A stretch of 64,000 nt of DNA from Pseudobutyrivibrio xylanivorans (GTDB taxonomy: Bacteria; Bacillota; Clostridia; Lachnospirales; Lachnospiraceae): contig NZ_VTVE01000002.1 of the NCBI RefSeq assembly GCF_010906925.1, forward strand, positions 248,001 through 312,000, given 5' to 3'. Position 1 is the first letter of the stretch; each line of letters starts with the position of its first letter. The position numbers and the translations under genes were made by a program. Below the pieces are notes generated by a model, which saw only the letters and a program-made list of their open reading frames with translations, did no database searches and was not told where the DNA came from. Shown piece after piece: positions 1 through 7,415 of the stretch.

Positions 1-654
1 CTCCTGCTGGGAGAATCTCTTAGTGCTATCGTGTTCTGGAAGTTTTTCCAAATTAGAGGCAATATAGTATTGATCATACGCATTTGTCGTCAACTCTGAA
101 TGTATTGCAAAATCCACATATTCTCTATCCAATGCTCCAATAGTAATATTATCCCATCTAATATTTCCAGAAGCATTTGCATAATTCAAATTCACCTCTC
201 TTGCAACAGTATTTCCATCCCAAATCTCTAAATCATCTTTTATAATATCTTTTACTACTTTGCCATCTTCATCTTCTATATATCCTTTAAGAGAAAGGCT
301 TACATGATTTCCTGTTAAATTTGTAAATGCTACTACAATATAGTTTTCTGAACCCATACTTGTTGTTTTTACAAACGTGCCTTCAGAAACTACAATTCCA
401 GGCTTAGGCTCATATTCAACTTCCCAATTTACTTTTGAATAATCTGTAGTCAAAGCTTCTAGCTTTGTTTTAGTATCATCTGATATAGGATACTCTTCTA
501 AAGAACGCGCACCAAAAGCATTTTCTTCTGCAACATCTTCTATCTCTCCCTTTGCAGATTCCGCTATGGAATCCTCCTTTGAGCCACAGCCCGATAAAAC
601 TGTAAGCACTCCGATAGTTGCTATTAGTAATAAAGCTAATTTTCTTTTTTTCAT
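1..654 (-). CDS. Lipoprotein, 3' end outside the window (paralogue of the 2501-3310 lipoprotein)
   Basis: The frame is open from an ATG at 654 to the window edge, giving 218 residues without a stop. The N-terminus is MKKRK, a hydrophobic stretch and a lipobox ending LSGCG, so the mature protein should be lipid-anchored outside the membrane. The rest closely parallels the 2501-3310 protein: shared FGAR-LEEYPI, DYSKVNW, EP-PGI-VSEGTFVK and VAFTNLTG segments show a duplication. A good ribosome site (AAGGAG) precedes the ATG. It begins 31 bases after the sigma-factor stop, so it is the third gene of that operon. The function is unknown; a surface or binding protein working with the outside domain of the sigma fusion is my inference. 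Confidence 0.8.
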   Translation of the reverse strand, partial: MKKRKLALLLIATIGVLTVLSGCGSKEDSIAESAKGEIEDVAEENAFGARSLEEYPISDDTKTKLEALTTDYSKVNWEVEYEPKPGIVVSEGTFVKTTSMGSENYIVVAFTNLTGNHVSLSLKGYIEDEDGKVVKDIIKDDLEIWDGNTVAREVNLNYANASGNIRWDNITIGALDREYVDFAIHSELTTNAYDQYYIASNLEKLPEHDSTKRFSQQE

Positions 655-685
655 ATCAATATCTCCTTCATTTTTCATACAGCAG

Positions 686-2425
686 TTAATTTAATAATGA
701 CACTTTGCCATCTGGGCTAATTATATAGTAGCCTTCCACATGCCTTCCATTTGGGCAATAATCTAAACAAATATAATCATCTGCCATATAATGTATACCC
801 GAACAATTTTCTAAACCAAACATTTCTTGTAATGCTGAGGTTATAGCATTTATTCTTTTTTTATAATCCGGCAGCTTTATTTCATTTGTATCTAATCTCT
901 CACCATCCAACACATATGCTTCACATACCACATATTCTTCAGCATTTATATCAAATACTTTCTTACACAAGCAAAGCTGATTATTATAAGAAAAATAATA
1001 AACACTATCATTAAAATCTGGTTCCGAATAACCATAATCTTCTACATTAAATCGAAGCACTGCCAATCTATTTACTTCTAATGAATCTAAATCTACGGAA
1101 GCTACCCAATATGGTAAATAGTCAGTGTCTGGATCAAATACTGTACAGTATGTATTTCCATCAACCATAAATATATCCCATCCTTCACAAAGTCTTTCCT
1201 CCGTAAAAGATTCTAAATCATATCGATATATATATGCCGCGCCATCTACCCAATCATCTTCACCTCTATCCTGTGGATTAACGGCACAATATAAATATCC
1301 ATCTTTAGCAACCATTGTACCAAAGTCCATATATGTCTCTTCTGGCGATGTGTAGACAGCTTTCTTTTCTTCTGTATCCAAATCATACTCATAGATAACT
1401 TCCCTATCTATATCCTTCTCATGTAGAGCATAATATGCCTTATTTTCATATATCGCCACTTTGCAAGGTTCAGTAATCGAGCTGTTATATTCTGATAATT
1501 GCGGACCATTTTCTTCATCTGGGTTGTTATATGAAGTTGTCTCTTCTACATTTTCTGGTTCTTTCTCTCCATTATTTTTTCCATGAATGACTAAGCCAGT
1601 TGCAGTACCTCCAATTACAGCTGTAGCAACTACTCCAGCAATTATTTTCTTTGTAGTAATTCCTACTGCTACTTTCGCAGCTTCACCGGCTGTTATGCCA
1701 CCTGCAGTTGTTGCAGTAGCTCCAGTCGTTCCAGTTGCCGCAGATACTGTACCAGAAACGATTGCCGTAAATGTAGGAACTGCCACAGTAGTCTTTGCCA
1801 TCTCTGCTTTGATAATCCATACAAAGAATGGAAGTGGAGCAAGACTGTAGAGCTTTGTTCCCTGTTTTTCTAGAGCAATTACTTTATCTTTAATCTTTTG
1901 TCTACCGTAATTCAATCGGCTCTTTACAGTATTTTCAGAAACCTCTAATGTATTTGCGATATCTTTTACAGACATCTCTTCCATGTAAAACATGGTAATA
2001 CACACACGTTGCTCATCAGACAAATCCGCCATCATCTCCTGAACAAGTCGTGATGTTTCTTTTTTATCCATCACAACTTCAGGCCGAATCTCAACTCTGT
2101 CATCCTCGAATGTATCCTCGATTGTTTGGCCCTCTTCATTTTCAGTATCTGAAAAGAGTGTTGGCTTTTTCTTTCTAAGTTCATCAAGGGCAGTTGTAGC
2201 TACAATTCGAGCCATCCAGTTTTCAAATTTATCCGAATTCTCTAACTTATCAATATTAGAAAACGCCTTAATATATGCATCTTGAAGCACATCTTGGGCT
2301 GTTTCCTCATTTGTCATATACTTGAGAGCCACATAATAATTCTTCTGATAAGTCTGCTCATATAAATAAGCTATACCTTCATTATCATGCTGCTTGGCAA
2401 GTTCTACCGCTGTAACTAAATCCAT
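686..2425 (-). CDS. ECF-like sigma-70 factor fused to a transmembrane anchor and extracytoplasmic domain
   Basis: Residues about 15-80 look like sigma-70 region 2 (NYYVALKYM, AQDVLQDAYIKAF, NWMARI) and about 125-180 like region 4 with its helix-turn-helix (MSVKDIANTLEVSENTVKSR). An ordinary ECF factor ends there near 190 residues; this one has 579. A hydrophobic patch (PLPFFVWII) and a Thr/Ala/Gly-rich linker follow. One strong membrane segment (IIAGVVATAVIGGTATGLVI, about 260-280) is next, then about 290 residues with repeated YxYDLxxxE/VYxYDL-like units suggesting a beta-propeller-like fold. Topology puts the sigma part inside and the repeats outside. It sits between two paralogous lipoproteins and is probably autoregulated from the ECF-type promoter at 3481-3509. 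The sigma and anchor calls are firm; the ligand and mechanism are unknown. Confidence 0.85.
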   Translation of the reverse strand: MDLVTAVELAKQHDNEGIAYLYEQTYQKNYYVALKYMTNEETAQDVLQDAYIKAFSNIDKLENSDKFENWMARIVATTALDELRKKKPTLFSDTENEEGQTIEDTFEDDRVEIRPEVVMDKKETSRLVQEMMADLSDEQRVCITMFYMEEMSVKDIANTLEVSENTVKSRLNYGRQKIKDKVIALEKQGTKLYSLAPLPFFVWIIKAEMAKTTVAVPTFTAIVSGTVSAATGTTGATATTAGGITAGEAAKVAVGITTKKIIAGVVATAVIGGTATGLVIHGKNNGEKEPENVEETTSYNNPDEENGPQLSEYNSSITEPCKVAIYENKAYYALHEKDIDREVIYEYDLDTEEKKAVYTSPEETYMDFGTMVAKDGYLYCAVNPQDRGEDDWVDGAAYIYRYDLESFTEERLCEGWDIFMVDGNTYCTVFDPDTDYLPYWVASVDLDSLEVNRLAVLRFNVEDYGYSEPDFNDSVYYFSYNNQLCLCKKVFDINAEEYVVCEAYVLDGERLDTNEIKLPDYKKRINAITSALQEMFGLENCSGIHYMADDYICLDYCPNGRHVEGYYIISPDGKVSLLN

Positions 2426-2500
2426 TTATCCTCCAATATCCATTTAATTATTTACACCAATTATTTATTCAAGAGATGTTTTAAGGTTTTATTCCAATTA

Positions 2501-3310
2501 TTAATCAATTTTGTATGAATTGCAGAAATATGCGACGTCAGCGTTTTTCCCGTTAAACGTTTCGACTCCTAACCCAAGATAACCACAATCTGTACTATCA
2601 ATTCCATATATAATATTTCCACCATCGTCTAGAATAAGACCACACTGTCTTGTTTCAAAAAACGCGCCGCTTATGCATTGTGCTTCAACATCATATAAGT
2701 TTCGTTCAATTCCATATAGACCAGATTCTTTTTTAGTCAATTCTGGGCTAACTTCGTATGGAGCATATTTTAAAGCTGATGGCTCGATGGTAATATTGTT
2801 CCATTTGATATTTCCTGAAGCTTCTTCAGTCTGCAAATCAATATCACGAGCAACTGTATTTCCAGCCCAAATCTCCACCTCATTATCTATTAAATCATAA
2901 ATCACATCATCATCTTTATTTTCAACATATCCTTCAATAGATAACTTTGCATGGTCCCCTGTCAAATTTGTAAATGCAACTATCAAATGATTACTAGCAG
3001 GCCCTATTTTTTGTTCTTTAACAAAAGTCCCTTCGGATACAATAATTCCTGGCTCCGGTTCATAGACCACTTGCCAGTTTACTTTCGAATAATCTGTTTC
3101 CATTGTATCAAGCGTTGCTTGATCATCTGTATCGATTGGATATTCTTCTAACATACGCGCTCCAAAACTTGCTGTTGATTCTCCGCTTTCATCAGCCGTC
3201 GCTTCTCCTGTAGTGTCTCCAGTTTTTTCTCCATTTGAACCACAACCTGTGAACACTGATATACTTCCAATTAATGCAGCTAGCAATAATGCCATTGTTC
3301 TTTTTTTCAT
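2501..3310 (-). CDS. Lipoprotein, first gene of the membrane-sigma operon
   Basis: This 269-aa protein starts MKKRT, then a hydrophobic helix and lipobox VFTGCG, followed by an acidic Gly/Thr/Ser-rich spacer. The main domain carries DYSKVNWQ, EPEPGIIVSEGTFVK and VAFTNLTG segments also found in the paralogue at 1-654. I recognise no named family; a beta-rich outside domain is likely. A ribosome site (AAGGAG) lies just before the ATG. The sigma-factor gene follows after 75 bases without a terminator, so the two are probably co-transcribed. Possible role: partner or client of the sigma fusion's outer domain (inference). Confidence 0.8.
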   Translation of the reverse strand: MKKRTMALLLAALIGSISVFTGCGSNGEKTGDTTGEATADESGESTASFGARMLEEYPIDTDDQATLDTMETDYSKVNWQVVYEPEPGIIVSEGTFVKEQKIGPASNHLIVAFTNLTGDHAKLSIEGYVENKDDDVIYDLIDNEVEIWAGNTVARDIDLQTEEASGNIKWNNITIEPSALKYAPYEVSPELTKKESGLYGIERNLYDVEAQCISGAFFETRQCGLILDDGGNIIYGIDSTDCGYLGLGVETFNGKNADVAYFCNSYKID

Positions 3311-3448
3311 TTCGCATTCTCCTTAAAATTAATAATTATTCGTTTAAATATTTTTTCCTTTTTTTCTCTTGTCGCAGAATATGCTGCCATATCACGCTTT
3401 ACTAATGAATAAAAAATAGTTATTTCACCAGGGTTTCCTTTTTCTCAT
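3307..3448 (-). pseudogene. Possible frameshifted small ORF ahead of the lipoprotein gene
   Basis: A strong ribosome site (AAAGGAGGAGCTGAAT) precedes an ATG at 3448 that reads only MRKRKPW before a stop. The adjacent frame is open for about 45 codons and ends in a TGA overlapping the lipoprotein ATG (ATGA coupling). Removing one base after the ATG would join them into a 46-aa protein. Alternatively, the 27-codon ORF from the ATG at 3390 is used alone, or the region is just leader. I saw no recognisable family. Confidence 0.2.
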
Positions 3449-3480
3449 ATTCAGCTCCTCCTTTCTCACTTTATATATAA

Positions 3481-3509
3481 GACGAATGAGAATGGAGTTG
3501 GGTTTTATA
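3481..3509 (-). promoter_or_regulatory. ECF-type promoter of the lipoprotein-sigma operon
   Basis: On the minus strand, TATAAAAC (3509-3502) is followed after exactly 17 bases by CGTC (3484-3481) and then TTATATATAA. An AAC-type -35 with a CGTC-type -10 is the usual pattern for ECF sigma factors such as Bacillus SigM or SigX. The TATAAAA repeat recurs 20 bases upstream (3522-3536 on plus). The site points to autoregulation by the sigma gene in this operon. The rest of 3311-3641 shows nothing except a possible small ORF. Confidence 0.5.
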
Positions 3510-3641
3510 AAAATTAAAAAAGTTTTATAAAAATTAATATAATACCTGCAAAGGAGTGCCCCGCTACCTATATTTTTTTAACAGTTTATCCCATATTATC
3601 TATTATTTCAATATCTAATTTCTACAACACATCTTTTTCAA

Positions 3642-3670
3642 TTGACTTGTTATAAAATGCCTATTATCAT
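3642..3670 (+). promoter_or_regulatory. SigA-type promoter giving a probably leaderless rluA transcript
   Basis: TTGACT (3642-3647), a 17-base spacer and TATCAT (3665-3670) place transcription start at about 3677-3678. That is the ATG of the pseudouridine synthase itself. No ribosome-binding sequence lies in front of this ATG, which agrees with a leaderless message. Confidence 0.5.
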
Positions 3671-3677
3671 TCATCTT

Positions 3678-4562
3678 ATGAACAGAACTCTTACATACGA
3701 AATTTCAACTGAATACGATGGTTTTCTAATAGATAAATATTTGAAATCTCAGGGTTACTCTAGCGCCAATATCACTGCAATCAAGAAAATGCCAAATAAT
3801 GTGGTAATTAATGGGCAGTGGGTTCACATGAATAGAAAGCTTTCCGCCGGGGAGGTTTTAACTGTAAATATATCAGAGGATAATTCTTCCGAGAAAATCC
3901 CTCCTGTGAAGATGGCTTTAGATATCGTCTATGAGGATGAAGATATAATCGTAATAAATAAGCCTGCAGGGCTGCCTATACATCCTAGTCTCAATCATTA
4001 CGAGGATTCTCTTGCAAATGGATTGGCATATTACTATGAGTCCCAGGGGAAGCCTTTTATCTTCAGATGCGCCAATAGACTTGATAAAAACACTTCCGGG
4101 CTGACAGTTATTGCCAAGCATCTGGTGAGCGCCAACATTTTATCTACCATGGTAAAAAACAGGCAGTTTTATCGCGAGTACTATGCAATAGTAAGAGGTA
4201 CTCTAGCAGAAAAAACAGGCACTATTGATGCGCCTATTGGCCGGGTAGATGATTCTATAATCACAAGACAGGTGGATTTTGAAAATGGCGAGCGAGCTGT
4301 TACTCACTATGAGGTTATCAAAGGAAATAATGGGCACAGCCTTGTTTCAATTCATCTAGAAACTGGCCGCACCCATCAGATACGTGTTCACTTCAAATAT
4401 ATAGGACATCCGCTAATTGGAGATCATCTCTACAATCCAGATTTTGAATATATGAATAGGCAAGCCCTACATTCTCACAAAATAGAATTTACTCACCCTA
4501 TTGCAGGAAGTCCTATGTCATTTGTGGCAGATTTACCAACTGATATGCAGTTTATTTTATAA
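3678..4562 (+). CDS. RluA-family 23S rRNA/tRNA pseudouridine synthase
   Basis: The protein isomerises uridine to pseudouridine in RNA. An S4-like N-terminal region (YLKSQGYSSANITAIKK, about 15-75) precedes the synthase domain. That domain contains the catalytic-Asp motif RLDKNTSGLTVIAK and the family blocks IVINKPAGLPIHP and LETGRTHQIRVHF. The ORF can extend to a TTG at 3642, but homology begins around MNRTLTYEIS. The promoter also overlaps the longer version, so I choose the ATG at 3678 (294 aa). It is alone on the plus strand between minus-strand genes. Which RluA subtype (RluB/C/D-like target) cannot be told from sequence alone. Confidence 0.9.
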   Translation: MNRTLTYEISTEYDGFLIDKYLKSQGYSSANITAIKKMPNNVVINGQWVHMNRKLSAGEVLTVNISEDNSSEKIPPVKMALDIVYEDEDIIVINKPAGLPIHPSLNHYEDSLANGLAYYYESQGKPFIFRCANRLDKNTSGLTVIAKHLVSANILSTMVKNRQFYREYYAIVRGTLAEKTGTIDAPIGRVDDSIITRQVDFENGERAVTHYEVIKGNNGHSLVSIHLETGRTHQIRVHFKYIGHPLIGDHLYNPDFEYMNRQALHSHKIEFTHPIAGSPMSFVADLPTDMQFIL

Positions 4563-4564
4563 GC

Positions 4565-4595
4565 AAAAAGTTGCACCCAAAGGTGCAACTTTTTT
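4565..4595. terminator. Bidirectional terminator between rluA and the J-domain gene
   Basis: The arms AAAAAGTTGCACC and GGTGCAACTTTTT surround a four-base loop (CAAA), giving U-tracts on both strands. It serves the convergent genes ending at 4562 and 4604. Confidence 0.9.
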
Positions 4596-4603
4596 AATCT
4601 CGT

Positions 4604-5056
4604 TTAATTCATCTGTGTCTTAAGGTCCTCATACTCGCGATTAATCTCAGCTACTGTGGCTGTATCGCCTGATTCTCCATCTGGATGATAGATTTTGATG
4701 AGTTCCTTATAGCGCTTTTTCAGCGCCTTTTGTGTAGATACACCAGAGAAGAACATCTCTCCGTGGACAATATTGTCCGTCTGGCTGTACGAATCCTCAG
4801 AATTCACCTGTACATGCTCGAAGAATTTCTTCTTGCGCTCGAACTGCTTCTTGTCATCAGCAAGCTTTTGAGTCTCACGAATGAGCATATCCCATTTCAA
4901 CTCAAACTGCTTTTCCTGCTGCTCCAAGGTGTGAATCCTTGCTTCAAATTCTCTTTTTTCTTTTAGTAAATCGTTCCATGCTTTCTCTAACTCTTTATGT
5001 CGGTCCTCAAGTGCCTGCATGTCGACTTCATTTTGACATGTGAGATCCTTTGCCAT
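4604..5056 (-). CDS. Coiled-coil protein with a C-terminal minimal J-domain
   Basis: Of 150 residues, about 15-85 form a highly charged coiled coil (ELEKAWNDLLKEKREF and similar heptads). The C-terminus holds helix II, HPD and helix III of a J-domain: ALKKRYKELIKIYHPDGE followed by INREYEDLK. The HPD tripeptide is what stimulates Hsp70 ATPase, so a DnaK co-chaperone or adaptor role is plausible. The J-domain is shorter than the usual 70 residues and comes last, whereas in DnaJ it comes first. It lies downstream of the GH13 gene with a 103-base gap. The specific client is unknown. Confidence 0.7.
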   Translation of the reverse strand: MAKDLTCQNEVDMQALEDRHKELEKAWNDLLKEKREFEARIHTLEQQEKQFELKWDMLIRETQKLADDKKQFERKKKFFEHVQVNSEDSYSQTDNIVHGEMFFSGVSTQKALKKRYKELIKIYHPDGESGDTATVAEINREYEDLKTQMN

Positions 5057-5159
5057 AATAACTCTCCCGTAGAACTTAAATAACTAGGTATTGTGGCATT
5101 CAACCCAAACCATAAACATATTATACAATATATTGATAAAGCTTTGGAAACAAAAATTG

Positions 5160-7193
5160 TTATTTCCTTTTGTACACTATGCCAGTCTGCGGTGTGAGAC
5201 TGACATGAAGGTTACCACCTTCAACTTTTATATCGGTCGGCATGATAGAATATCCAACCTCGTTGCTCATAATTAATCTCTCCAGATTGCAATTAAGCGG
5301 CGTGCCTGCTATCCAAACCGGAATATCAACATCAATATTATTAGAGTTCGCGTTTATAACCACAATAATCTGCTCGTCAGCTGTAAATCTTGCGTAACTG
5401 ATATATCCCTGCCCGCAATTTAAGAATCTAAATGATCCTTCTTTTATAGCACGACTAAGCTTGTGTACCATAATAATATCTCTGGTGTAATCTATCAAGT
5501 CATAATTGCAATTTCCCCATGGAAATGTTCGTCGACAATCCGGGTCTGTAAATCCACAAACACCTGCTTCGTCGCCATAATAAAGGGTTGGCGCTCCCGG
5601 CCATGTAAACTGAACCATCTCAGCTAATTTTAATACAGGGATGCTAACGCCCTCATTTGCAGCCTGAGTTCCCATGGTAGCAATTCTGCCTACCTTGTGA
5701 TTGGTTCTAGTTAAAAATCTCGAGTGGTCGTGGTTAGATAGCTGATTCATGGCACAATATAAAGACGGAGTCTTTAGACGAGCCATAAAGTGAAGCATAG
5801 TATTTTTAAATCTATCGCCATTCCCCAAAGCCGACTGTTGAAATTCATCTGAATGCTTTTCCATGCCGGTGAGGAAATATGTAAGCGGCTCCATAAAGGC
5901 ATCATAGTTCATGATGGTATCCCACTGAGTACCATCAAGCCAAGCACTCGGATTACCATAGTGCTCTGCTAGAATCACTGCATTTGGATTAGCCTCCTTA
6001 ACAGCCTCTCTGAAGTCCCTCCAGAACTTATGATTGAATTCTTCTGAATGACCTAAATCCGCTGCCACATCAAGGCGCCATCCGTCTACATTATAAGGAG
6101 GGCTCACCCATTTTTTGCCTATATTCATAATGTATTCATATAGCTTTGGCGATTCCTCGTAATTAAGCTTTGGAAGGGTGTCATGACTCCACCAGCCATC
6201 ATAGCTTTTATTATCTGGCCATTTATCCTCGTTAAATTTGAAAAAGCTATTATAGGGACTATCTTTTGCCTCGTATGCACCTGCAGGATATCCCTCCGCT
6301 TTTGAATAAATCTTTTCTCTATTAAGCCACTTATTAAATGAACCACAGTGGTTAAAAACTCCATCAATGATTACTCTAATTCCTTTGGAATGAGCCTCTT
6401 CTACAAAATCAGCAAAAAACTTATTGCTAGCCTCCAGATTCTCCTTATTGGTAACTCTCGTCTTATATTTAGTAGCATGGGCATTATTGAAATCACCCTG
6501 CTTGAGACATTCGCCGCCATCATTTTTTATTACTGTAAAATGAGGGTCTATGTAATCATAATCCGAAGTATCATATTTATGATTAGATGGTGAGACAAAT
6601 AATGGGTTAAAATAAATAACCTCTACTCCAAGGCTTTTTAAATAATGGAACTTCTGTCGTACACCCTCTAGGTCGCCACCATAAAAACGTCCTATATCCA
6701 AATTTGCAGGCATGGCATTCCAATCCTTAACCTGCTGCACTGGAGCTCCTACATAAAAATACTCATTGCTCTTAACATCATTAGAAGTATCCCCATTGCA
6801 AAATCTATCTACAAGAATCTGGTACATAACTGCACCCTTTGACCAGCTTGGTGTGGAAAAGCCTGGCATTATTGAAAATTCATAATGCTCGCGATAATCT
6901 CTCCATAATCCAACCCTGTCATAGTAATAGATTCCACCGTAGTCGCCTACAATTTCAAAATGATATCTAAACTCTTCTGTGCCCAACTGGACATCACAGG
7001 CATAAAAATCAAACTCGCCTCTGGTGCGCTCCAGTTTCATCTGGATATTCTCCTTGGCACCAGACACCAAAAATACCTGGATATCTTCCTGGTGATAAGC
7101 TCTAAGCCTGATAGTAACTAATTCGTTTTCTTCAGGTTCCATTGGAGTTCTATATTCAGCTGTTCCGTCGGAGTAAATCGCCTGGATATTCAT
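5160..7193 (-). CDS. GH13 alpha-glucanase, neopullulanase/cyclomaltodextrinase-like, cytoplasmic
   Basis: This 677-aa enzyme should hydrolyse alpha-1,4 (and possibly alpha-1,6) bonds of maltodextrins. An N-terminal beta domain (about 1-115) resembles the CBM34-like module of neopullulanases. The barrel contains region I DGVFNH (from Asp277), region II GWRLDVA (nucleophile Asp375), region III ILAEHYG (acid/base Glu410) and region IV SNHDHS (Asp489). There is no signal peptide, so it should act on imported oligosaccharides. An AAGGGGAG ribosome site precedes the ATG. It follows the ftsH operon terminator and so has its own promoter, which I could not place firmly. Confidence 0.9.
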   Translation of the reverse strand: MNIQAIYSDGTAEYRTPMEPEENELVTIRLRAYHQEDIQVFLVSGAKENIQMKLERTRGEFDFYACDVQLGTEEFRYHFEIVGDYGGIYYYDRVGLWRDYREHYEFSIMPGFSTPSWSKGAVMYQILVDRFCNGDTSNDVKSNEYFYVGAPVQQVKDWNAMPANLDIGRFYGGDLEGVRQKFHYLKSLGVEVIYFNPLFVSPSNHKYDTSDYDYIDPHFTVIKNDGGECLKQGDFNNAHATKYKTRVTNKENLEASNKFFADFVEEAHSKGIRVIIDGVFNHCGSFNKWLNREKIYSKAEGYPAGAYEAKDSPYNSFFKFNEDKWPDNKSYDGWWSHDTLPKLNYEESPKLYEYIMNIGKKWVSPPYNVDGWRLDVAADLGHSEEFNHKFWRDFREAVKEANPNAVILAEHYGNPSAWLDGTQWDTIMNYDAFMEPLTYFLTGMEKHSDEFQQSALGNGDRFKNTMLHFMARLKTPSLYCAMNQLSNHDHSRFLTRTNHKVGRIATMGTQAANEGVSIPVLKLAEMVQFTWPGAPTLYYGDEAGVCGFTDPDCRRTFPWGNCNYDLIDYTRDIIMVHKLSRAIKEGSFRFLNCGQGYISYARFTADEQIIVVINANSNNIDVDIPVWIAGTPLNCNLERLIMSNEVGYSIMPTDIKVEGGNLHVSLTPQTGIVYKRK

Positions 7194-7243
7194 GAAGTCT
7201 CCCCTTAAACTAGACGTGAGCTAGAAGAATATTTTTAGATAGT

Positions 7244-7273
7244 AAAAAAGACAGCAACGATCGCTGTCTTTTT
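7244..7273 (-). terminator. Terminator downstream of the ftsH operon
   Basis: On the minus strand, GACAGC and GCTGTC flank a short loop and are followed by a run of six T. It lies between the ftsH stop and the GH13 gene. Confidence 0.85.
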
Positions 7274-7283
7274 AGGAGAAGGT

Positions 7284-7309
7284 ATTTTTACTATGGGGTT
7301 AGTAAAAAT
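7284..7309. repeat. Inverted repeat between ftsH and the GH13 gene, possible operator
   Basis: ATTTTTACTA (7284-7293) and TAGTAAAAAT (7300-7309) are perfect 10-base arms around a six-base GC-rich loop, next to a TATAAT-like sequence. It could be a repressor site for the GH13 gene or a weak hairpin; no factor can be named. Confidence 0.35.
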
Positions 7310-7415
7310 TATATAATGTATTGGGGGGTTTTTACGATGTTTATTATATGGGGTAGCAGCACCTAAGTGTGCACAAACATAACAAACATCCTAAATATTT
7401 TTTGTGCATATTGCA

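Noticed and set aside
1125-1850. Plus-strand ORFs opposite the sigma-factor gene
   Set aside because: They are antisense shadows of a well-supported gene, without ribosome sites or family resemblance.
3540-3570. Ribosome-site-like AAAGGAG on plus at about 3552
   Set aside because: No start codon with an open frame follows at suitable distance.
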